Assembly: GCA_026414365.1 (NCBI GenBank)
Contig: JAOAJD010000001.1
Span: 231,687 to 295,686 of the forward strand
Direction: 5' to 3'
Length of the DNA stretch: 64,000 bases
DNA from: Candidatus Iainarchaeum sp.
Lineage (GTDB): Archaea > Iainarchaeota > Iainarchaeia > Iainarchaeales > SKW153
The notes under the pieces were generated by a model that was given only the letters and a program-made list of their open reading frames with translations, was not told the origin of the DNA and did not search any database. A program made the position numbers and the translations under genes. Positions 56,898 to 64,000 of this stretch are shown in pieces (position 1 is the first letter of the stretch; each line of letters starts with the position of its first letter).

Positions 56898-58235
56898 ATG
56901 TCTTTTGGAGAGAAAATAAGATCTGCAATAGAAAAATTAAAAGGCAAAATATTTGTAGATGATGCTGCTATAAAAGAGATGGTAAGAGAAATACAAAAAG
57001 CACTTATCTCTGCAGATGTAGAAATAAATTTAGTTTATGATATAAGTAAAAAAATAGAAGAAATGTCTAAAAAAGAGCCTCCAAAAGGGCTCACAAAAAA
57101 AGAATATATTATAAAAAATACATATGACCTATTAGTTGAGCTATTAGGCGGAAATTATACTTTGCCAGAAAATACTAAAAGAATTCTTTTAATTGGTTTG
57201 TATGGCTCAGGAAAAACGACTACTACTGCAAAATTGGCAAAATGGTTTTCTAAAAGAGGAAAAAAAGTTTTATTAGTTTCAGCTGATACTGCTAGGCCCG
57301 CTGCCTATGAACAATTAAAACAACTGGCTGAGAAAATAAATGTTGCATTTTATGGTGACAAGGAACAAAAAGATTCATCAAAAATCGCAAAGCAAGCTTA
57401 TTTAGAAAGTGAAAAATACGATGTAACAATATTAGATTCTGCTGGGAGAAGTGCATTAGATGATGATTTAGCAGAAGAAATAAAAAAAATAAGCGAAAAC
57501 TTTAAACCTGTTTGTAAATGGCTTGTGATGAGTGCTGATTTGGGACAAATTGCAAAAAAACAAGCATCTGCTTTTCATGAAATTGTGGGAATAGATGGAG
57601 TAATCATAACAAAAACAGATGGTTCTGCCAAAGGTGGTGGAGCTTTAGCAGCCTGTCATGCAACAAATGCAAAAGTTTATTTTATAGGTACGGGAGAAAA
57701 AATAGATGATATTCAAGAATTTGATGCTCAAAGATATCTAAGCAGAGTTTTGGGTTATGGAGACTTAAAAGCTTTAATAGAAAAAGCAGAAGAGATAAAA
57801 GATGAAATAAATATAGAAGAAATTGATGTAAAAGAGTTCAATCTCGAAACTTTTTATAAACAACTAAAAGCTGCAAGAAAGATAGGACCTCTTGGAAAAG
57901 TTTTAGAGATGGTTGGTTTATCTCAACAAATTCCAAAAGAATTAGTAGAAGTTAGTGAAGAAAAATTGAACAAGTTTGGTTATATAATAGATTCAATGAC
58001 AAAGGCTGAGAGAAAAAATCCTGATATACTAAATAAAAGTAGAATACAAAGAATTGCAAAAGGTTCTGGTACAACAGAAGCTGAAGTTAGGGAACTAATA
58101 AAACAATACAAGATGATGGAAAAGATGTTTGATAAATTTAAAAGATTCAATGAAAAATCATTAAGACCAGAAAAACTTGATGATATTATGAAAAAATTTG
58201 GCCTTATGAAAAGAAAAAAATTAAAGATAAGATAA
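56898..58235 (+). CDS. srp54: Signal recognition particle 54 kDa GTPase
   Basis: LIGLYGSGKTTTTAKLAKWF, DTARPAAYEQLKQLAEK, DSAGRSALDDDL, TKTDGSAKGGGAL; C-terminal M-domain. Confidence 0.96.
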   Translation: MSFGEKIRSAIEKLKGKIFVDDAAIKEMVREIQKALISADVEINLVYDISKKIEEMSKKEPPKGLTKKEYIIKNTYDLLVELLGGNYTLPENTKRILLIGLYGSGKTTTTAKLAKWFSKRGKKVLLVSADTARPAAYEQLKQLAEKINVAFYGDKEQKDSSKIAKQAYLESEKYDVTILDSAGRSALDDDLAEEIKKISENFKPVCKWLVMSADLGQIAKKQASAFHEIVGIDGVIITKTDGSAKGGGALAACHATNAKVYFIGTGEKIDDIQEFDAQRYLSRVLGYGDLKALIEKAEEIKDEINIEEIDVKEFNLETFYKQLKAARKIGPLGKVLEMVGLSQQIPKELVEVSEEKLNKFGYIIDSMTKAERKNPDILNKSRIQRIAKGSGTTEAEVRELIKQYKMMEKMFDKFKRFNEKSLRPEKLDDIMKKFGLMKRKKLKIR

Positions 58236-59078
58236 TTGGGGTTTAAAATGTTCGAATCTATAAGAATTTTTTTATTAATCGTAACGACTGCATTAGCAAG
58301 CTATTTTGATCTGAAAAAAAGAGAGATTCCTGATGAGGTGAATTTTGCAGCAATAATTGTAGGTGCTTTATTATGTATTATTGAACAGAAATATATTGCC
58401 TTTTTGTTAGCAATATTCATCTTTTTAGTTGGATATGTTATATATCTTAGCGGCAAGATTGGAGGTGGAGATATAAAACTCTTTGTTGCAATATCTTTAT
58501 TATTGCCATTACACAAAAACAGAATTTTAATTCTAGATCTATTACTTATTGGATCAATAATTGCATTATTTGTAATTTCAGCATATTACTCTTTAAAGTA
58601 CATTATGAAAGGTGTAAATTTAAATGATATTAAAAAGAATATGTTAAATGCCATGCTTTTCCTGATGTTGGTTGTAATATATTCTCTGCTGCTAATTTTT
58701 ATTATTGATATTAATTTTATCTACATAATATCGATTTTAATCATAGGTTTATTTTGTTTCTTATTTATTTTGTTTGAACATGGCATAAAAAAGGAATTTT
58801 TCTTAAAGAAAGTTAAACTAGATGAATTAGAAGAAGATGAAGTTGTTGCCTATGAATTTTTAGACAAAAAAGTAAAAGATGTGATTTATAAAAATAAATT
58901 TATAGCAAAGGGTATCTTAACAGACGAAGAAATCAAAAAACTTAAAGAAGCAAGAATAAAAGAAATTCTAGTGTATAAAAATATGCCCCCCTTTGCACCA
59001 TTCATTTTCTTAGCTGTTATCTTTGTCTTTTTATTCCCTGAATACACAAATATGATAAAAATGATTGTGGGAATATGA
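58236..59078 (+). CDS. Second A24 prepilin peptidase
   Basis: SYFDLKKREIPDEVNFAA and KIGGGDIKLFVAISLLLP. Confidence 0.87.
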   Translation: MGFKMFESIRIFLLIVTTALASYFDLKKREIPDEVNFAAIIVGALLCIIEQKYIAFLLAIFIFLVGYVIYLSGKIGGGDIKLFVAISLLLPLHKNRILILDLLLIGSIIALFVISAYYSLKYIMKGVNLNDIKKNMLNAMLFLMLVVIYSLLLIFIIDINFIYIISILIIGLFCFLFILFEHGIKKEFFLKKVKLDELEEDEVVAYEFLDKKVKDVIYKNKFIAKGILTDEEIKKLKEARIKEILVYKNMPPFAPFIFLAVIFVFLFPEYTNMIKMIVGI

Positions 59079-60130
59079 ACAACAAAATTTTTATGCTTAG
59101 AGCAATTGAACTGTCTAAAAAAGCTTTCAATAAAACAAGTCCGAACCCAAAAGTAGGCTGCGTTATTGCAAGGAACAAAAAAATAATTTCAGAAGGATTT
59201 CATAAAGAGTTTGGAAAAGATCATGCTGAAATTGATGCTCTAAAAAAACTTAAAATGAGAGCAAAGGGCGCATCATTGTATGTTAATCTAGAACCTTGCT
59301 GTCATTATGGAAAAACACCTCCATGCACAAAAGCAATCATAAAAGCTGGGATAAAAGAAGTTTTTGTTGCAATGAAAGATCCAAATCCAAAAGTAAATGG
59401 CAAAGGTATAAAAGAATTAAAAAAAGCTGGCATAAAAGTTAAATTAGGACTGTGTAAAAAAGAAGCAGAAAATATAAATGCTCCTTTTATAAAATCTTTT
59501 AAGAGAGGTTTGCCTTATGTAATTTGTAAGATAGCGATAAACAGAGAAGGAATTTTTACTTATGGTGACGGCAAAAGAAAACCTATAAGTAGCAAAAGAT
59601 CTAGAGATATTGCTTACTATTTAAGAAATTTTGTTGACGCAATAGTTGTGGGTATAAGCACAGTAGAAAAAGATAATCCAAGACTAATCCCTAAACCCCA
59701 GTTAGGAAAAAAACCGTTTAGAATTATTTTAGATCCAGAATTAAGAATAAGAGAAAATGCAAAAGTTTTAGGGAAAGAAGCAATAATATTTTATGATAAA
59801 TCAAAAGAAAAAATAATCAAAGAAAAAAAGCAAAAAATAAAAGAAAAAGCAATTATCATAGGTGTTGAGTGCAAAGATAATAAGCTTAATTTAATCAAAA
59901 TTCTTAGAATTCTAAATAAGATGGGAGTTAATGTGCTACTAATAGAATGTGGAGGAACTCTTTTTGAATATATAGTAAAAAAAAGACTTTTCGATGAGAT
60001 ATTAATATTTTTATCAAAGAAGAAAATTAGAAATGGAAAAAAAATAAATTTATGTCTATTAAAAAATACTAGTAAAATTGCAATACCTGTTGATAAAGAT
60101 TATTTAGTTATTGCGAAACCAAAAAGCTAA
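59075..60130 (+). CDS. ribD: Riboflavin biosynthesis deaminase/reductase RibD
   Basis: SPNPKVGCVIARNKKIISEGFHKEFGKDHAEIDAL, LEPCCHYGKTPPCTKAII; C-terminal reductase domain. Confidence 0.93.
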   Translation: MNNKIFMLRAIELSKKAFNKTSPNPKVGCVIARNKKIISEGFHKEFGKDHAEIDALKKLKMRAKGASLYVNLEPCCHYGKTPPCTKAIIKAGIKEVFVAMKDPNPKVNGKGIKELKKAGIKVKLGLCKKEAENINAPFIKSFKRGLPYVICKIAINREGIFTYGDGKRKPISSKRSRDIAYYLRNFVDAIVVGISTVEKDNPRLIPKPQLGKKPFRIILDPELRIRENAKVLGKEAIIFYDKSKEKIIKEKKQKIKEKAIIIGVECKDNKLNLIKILRILNKMGVNVLLIECGGTLFEYIVKKRLFDEILIFLSKKKIRNGKKINLCLLKNTSKIAIPVDKDYLVIAKPKS

Positions 60131-61341
60131 AATTCTCTCAATGCCTCAATTGGATCTAATCTAGATGCTCTCAACGAAGGCAATAGACCTGATAAGGCAC
60201 CAACAAGTATGGAAAAGACGAGTGCTCCTAGAATCAATTCAATACTTACATAATATTCTAAATTCAATCCTATTAATTTAGCAAGATTGTGAACAACAAA
60301 AGAAAATGAAAAACCTAAGATAACTCCTATTACTCCTCCTATAAACCCTATCATTGAAGATTCTGTTAAAAAAAGAAACAAAATAAAAGAATTCTTTGCA
60401 CCTACTGATTTCATTATACCAATCTCTTTTGTTCTTTCTGTTATTGCCATAAACATAGTGTTCATTATTCCCAACCCTCCAACAACTAATGAAATCGCAG
60501 CAATACCTATTAGAACAATATTTATAACAGCTAAAACAGATGTAGCTCTCTCCCTAATCTGTTGCTGACTTAATACAGAGAAATCTTTTTTTCCATGCTT
60601 TTTTTTCAGGACCTCTTCAATTTCATTCTTTACTCTTTCTACCTCATCTTTATCGAATACCTTTACAAATATTCTGAAAGGAGTTAAAGGTTCATTAATT
60701 ATTTCTTTTAAATATTTATAATTAATTATAACAGAAGAGTCAAAAAAACTTCCATAAGACAACCCTTGTGGCTTTATAATTCCAACTACTGTTAACGAGT
60801 GACCATTCAAATATAAATTTTGTTTAATTTTGATATCTTTTTTAAATACGTCTTTAGCAAGTGTACTTCCTATTAATATTCCGCCTCTTTCATTACTATT
60901 TAATTTTCTACCTTCAGCTAGTCCTAATAAACCTACTCTACCAAAATTTTCTTGTTTTTCTGGATCTATACCTATCAATAAGAGAGATTTCTTCTCGTTA
61001 TCAAAAAGTATTGTTTTTGTAGTGAAGTACAAAGGTGTTGCATAATCAACTCCTCTTATTGACTCTAAAACTTTTGCATCATCCTCTTCTAGCTTAGCAA
61101 AGAAACTGTCTGCAAAACTAGATCCTGGCATAACTACTATAGTAGTACTCCCCATAGTTTCAAATCTCTCTTCGACAGATAAGTTGAAACCTTGCATAAT
61201 AGAAATTAAGCCAACAACTGATGCAATTCCAATTATTATTCCTAACAAAGTTAGATAACCTATAATTCTCTGTCTTCTTATATTTCTAAAAGCTTCTATA
61301 AAAATATCTTTGTCAATTAAACTCAAAACCAACACCCTCAA
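60127..61341 (-). CDS. MacB/FtsX-like ABC transporter permease
   Basis: AFRNIRRQRIIGYLTLLGIIIGIASVVGLISIMQG, ERTKEIGIMKSVGAKNSFIL. Confidence 0.92.
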   Translation of the reverse strand: MRVLVLSLIDKDIFIEAFRNIRRQRIIGYLTLLGIIIGIASVVGLISIMQGFNLSVEERFETMGSTTIVVMPGSSFADSFFAKLEEDDAKVLESIRGVDYATPLYFTTKTILFDNEKKSLLLIGIDPEKQENFGRVGLLGLAEGRKLNSNERGGILIGSTLAKDVFKKDIKIKQNLYLNGHSLTVVGIIKPQGLSYGSFFDSSVIINYKYLKEIINEPLTPFRIFVKVFDKDEVERVKNEIEEVLKKKHGKKDFSVLSQQQIRERATSVLAVINIVLIGIAAISLVVGGLGIMNTMFMAITERTKEIGIMKSVGAKNSFILFLFLTESSMIGFIGGVIGVILGFSFSFVVHNLAKLIGLNLEYYVSIELILGALVFSILVGALSGLLPSLRASRLDPIEALREF

Positions 61342-62368
61342 CAGTTAAAGAAAACAGATCATTATCATCTTGTTTGAATTCGCTTAAACTAAAATTAACA
61401 TCAAAAAAAAGCTCCGCTGTTTTTATAGAGTTTATTAAATGATCTGTAACTTTCTTAAAAACTATTTTGCTATTTCCTTTTGCCAAAACAACATAAGGTA
61501 TTAGTTGATCTGGCATATTTTTGTCAAATGGAGAAAGGGATTTAAATTCTTCTAAAAATTTATTTGCTGCCTCGTTGCCAATAGCCACAGCATCTTTACC
61601 ATCTTTATTTAATGCATTAACACCAATTATTGAATTTTTGAAAGTTGCGATTATATCTAAACCGCTACCTTTAGTTTCTGACATTTCAGCACAATCAACA
61701 AACTCTTCTAAAAGAAAATCTTGATTGATGTTTTCACAGATTAATTTTTTTGCAGAACTTATTTGATTTAATGCAACTTCTTTATAAAAAGAAGCACAAT
61801 GCGAATAAAAAGAAATTTTCTCTAAAGCACCTCTCTGCTCTATCTTGATTGGTTTCATGCTTCTTATCGATTTTGACTTAAAGATTATTTTGCCTTTTCC
61901 AACTGGAAAATAACCCCTTCTTATTAACTCAAAGCTATAAGAAGCACCAAATTTCCTAATAATAGGTAAAAAAACCTTATCTAAATAAATGAATGATGGG
62001 CTAAAAGGCACATCTGTCCCACCTTCTATACTGATCTTAACATCCTTTAAAAGAGATGGAAGCATAATCGATTGGAGCAACAAAGATATGCTGCCAGCAG
62101 AACCTATATTTATTGCATAAACACCACCATTAAAACTTTTTGGTAGAAAAGAAATTCTCTTAGAACCTAAAAAAGCACCTTTTATTTTTGCATTACACAT
62201 CTTTTTTAAAAGTTTTAAGCATGCTAAATGCTGTTTTTTTAAGCCTGGGTTGTTCCTTGATGATCTTATATTTTTTACAATAATTGGCTTATTTAATATT
62301 ATAGAGTAAGCTAAAGAAGTTCTTAGAACTTGGCCGCCCGACGATGCATCTACCTCTAAAAAATTCAT
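61313..62368 (-). CDS. rtcA: RNA 3'-terminal phosphate cyclase
   Basis: DASSGGQVLRTSLAYSIILNKPIIVKNIRSSRNNPGLKKQHL. Confidence 0.94.
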   Translation of the reverse strand: MNFLEVDASSGGQVLRTSLAYSIILNKPIIVKNIRSSRNNPGLKKQHLACLKLLKKMCNAKIKGAFLGSKRISFLPKSFNGGVYAINIGSAGSISLLLQSIMLPSLLKDVKISIEGGTDVPFSPSFIYLDKVFLPIIRKFGASYSFELIRRGYFPVGKGKIIFKSKSIRSMKPIKIEQRGALEKISFYSHCASFYKEVALNQISSAKKLICENINQDFLLEEFVDCAEMSETKGSGLDIIATFKNSIIGVNALNKDGKDAVAIGNEAANKFLEEFKSLSPFDKNMPDQLIPYVVLAKGNSKIVFKKVTDHLINSIKTAELFFDVNFSLSEFKQDDNDLFSLTVEGVGFEFN

Positions 62369-62400
62369 ATTAATAATTATTAATATGTTAATTATTAATA
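62368..62400. promoter_or_regulatory. 12-bp perfect inverted repeat, 9-nt spacer, between divergent genes
   Basis: TATTAATAATTA TTAATATGT TAATTATTAATA in the intergenic region between rtcA and the epimerase. Confidence 0.55.
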
Positions 62401-62406
62401 TAAAGA

Positions 62407-63297
62407 GTGAATATGAAAGAAAGAGTTTTAGTTACAGGTAGTAATGGTTTTCTAGGCAAAGAAGTTTGTAAAATACTAAAAGAAAAGGATTACGAAGTTA
62501 TAGAGTATGACAGAAATTTAGGATGTGATGTATTAGACAGAAACTCTCTAGAGAAAGTAGTTAGCAAAGCAAATTATGTAATTCATTTGGCTGCTAAAAT
62601 AGATGAAAAGGACAAAGATATTTTTAAAGTAAATATTGATGGAACAAGGAATATTTTAGAAGCTTCAGCAAAGAATAAAATAAAAAAATTAATATTTGCT
62701 AGTAGTGTCGGTGTTTTAGGCAATTTTGAAGGCTGTGCTGATGAGAACTATCCATACAATCCTATAACAACATATGAAAAAAGCAAAACAGAAGCTGAAA
62801 AATTGGTGATATCTTACCAAGAAGCAGTGCCTGTTGTTATAGCAAGATTGGCTTTAATATTTGGGCCAAATAAATTCTGGAAATTTGTAATAGATTCAGT
62901 AAAAGAAAGATTTCCTATTATTGGAGATGGAAAAAACAAATTTCAAACAATATACGTTAAAAATGCTGCAGATGCAATTGTCTTTTTGTTAGAGAGGGGT
63001 GAGATTGGTGAAATATATAATGTTGCTGATGAAGAAATACCAACACTAGAAGAGTTTTATGTAAAAATATCTGAAGAGTTTAATATAAAAGATAAACCAA
63101 GACACATAAATTATTATTTGGCAATGTTTTTATTACCTATAAAAACAAAAGGTTTTATACAGCCAGAATTAGTAAAAAGATTATCAAAAAATAGATGTTA
63201 TAATATAGAAAAAATTAAAAGTTTAGGGTACAAACAAAAATATTCTCTAGAAAGGGCAATAAAAGATACTATAAAAGAACTTGAAAATGAGGAGTAA
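62407..63297 (+). CDS. NAD-dependent epimerase/dehydratase (extended SDR)
   Basis: VLVTGSNGFLGKEVCK, YVIHLAAKID, YEKSKTEAEKLV (YxxxK). Confidence 0.93.
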   Translation: MNMKERVLVTGSNGFLGKEVCKILKEKDYEVIEYDRNLGCDVLDRNSLEKVVSKANYVIHLAAKIDEKDKDIFKVNIDGTRNILEASAKNKIKKLIFASSVGVLGNFEGCADENYPYNPITTYEKSKTEAEKLVISYQEAVPVVIARLALIFGPNKFWKFVIDSVKERFPIIGDGKNKFQTIYVKNAADAIVFLLERGEIGEIYNVADEEIPTLEEFYVKISEEFNIKDKPRHINYYLAMFLLPIKTKGFIQPELVKRLSKNRCYNIEKIKSLGYKQKYSLERAIKDTIKELENEE

Positions 63298-63300
63298 ATA

Positions 63301-64000
63301 TTATCTTTCTTTAGCTCCTTTCTCTGCTGATCTTACTATTTTTGAAATTTTTTCATCAATTTTCTTAAAATCCTTAGAACTCTCCTCTACTACTGTACCA
63401 ATATGTAAAATATCTGCCCCTGCCTTTGCACACTCATAAGCAAATTTATCATTTCTTACCCCGCCTGCTACAATTAAAGGAATATCTATTACTTGCTTTG
63501 TTTGTTTTATCATTTCTACGGGAGCAGGGCTCTCCGCACCACCACCACTCTCTAATATTGCTAACTTTGCACCCATGTACTGACCTGCCAAACAACTTAT
63601 TGCACCTAGATACGGTAAATCTCTAGGTACTTTTTGGGCCCTACCAATAAAACCAACAGCCCTACCTGGCTCAATTATAGTATAGCAAGTAGGGATGACT
63701 TCCAATCCAATTTTCTTTATAGGCATTGCCGATGCTATTTGAGCACCAGTAATATAATATGGATCAAGAGAATTCATCATATACATGAAATATATTGCAT
63801 CTGCATACTTACTTAAAGTTGCAATATTGCCAGGAAACAAAATTACAGGTAAAGAAGAATTGTTTTTTATTTCTAAAATTGTTTTGTCTAATAATTCTCC
63901 TTGCGCCCCTACAGAACCACCAACTGCTACTGCTTTTACACCATTATCTTCGGCAATCTTCGCTATTTTTCCTGCTTCTTCTGGACTTTGATTAGGAGGA
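63301..64000 (-). CDS. Geranylgeranylglyceryl phosphate synthase, truncated at window edge
   Basis: Continuous frame PPNQSPEEAGKIAKIAEDNGVKAVAVGGSVGAQ...ILFPGN...YFMYMMNSLDPYYITGAQ...LIVAGGVRNDKFAYECAKAGADILHIGT. Confidence 0.93.
   Translation of the reverse strand, partial: PPNQSPEEAGKIAKIAEDNGVKAVAVGGSVGAQGELLDKTILEIKNNSSLPVILFPGNIATLSKYADAIYFMYMMNSLDPYYITGAQIASAMPIKKIGLEVIPTCYTIIEPGRAVGFIGRAQKVPRDLPYLGAISCLAGQYMGAKLAILESGGGAESPAPVEMIKQTKQVIDIPLIVAGGVRNDKFAYECAKAGADILHIGTVVEESSKDFKKIDEKISKIVRSAEKGAKER

Noticed and set aside
1-64000. CRISPR array, prophage or transposon
   Set aside because: No regularly spaced repeats, integrase, transposase or terminal inverted repeats were recognised; the CARF-like gene is not near cas genes.

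Overview
AT-rich, densely packed archaeal chromosomal window. Gene content (Pelota, ABCE1, RpoK, S17e, S19e, L31e, L39e, LX, aIF6, SRP54/FtsY, GGGP synthase, CDC48, intron-containing tRNAs) is clearly archaeal. The compact style and some bacterial-type enzymes suggest a DPANN-like lineage, but this is not proven. Housekeeping genes dominate, with four pilin/type IV pilus-like loci: about 15 small class-III-signal or prepilin-like proteins, a GspE ATPase, two GspF/TadC-like platform proteins and two A24 prepilin peptidases. No CRISPR array, rRNA, IS element or prophage was seen. ORFs and RNAs missing from the supplied track: a truncated phosphoesterase at the left edge, a 50-aa pilin (15571-15723), a 51-aa zinc-ribbon protein (25037-25192), and three tRNAs (two tRNA-Gly with bulge-helix-bulge introns and one tRNA-Arg). 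Best second-look candidates: (1) a standalone CARF-like Rossmann protein next to a membrane-anchored PD-(D/E)XK nuclease, with no cas genes; (2) two four-gene operons of prepilin-like proteins sharing an unusual [GA]-[FQ]-x-F-[ST]-x-D N-terminus; (3) a four-hairpin leader, with a GAAA tetraloop next to the SD, ahead of the S19e-to-FtsY operon; (4) a short Rqc2/NEMF-like protein that appears to keep only a coiled coil plus NFACT-R. All functional calls are from reading the translations; no searches were run.
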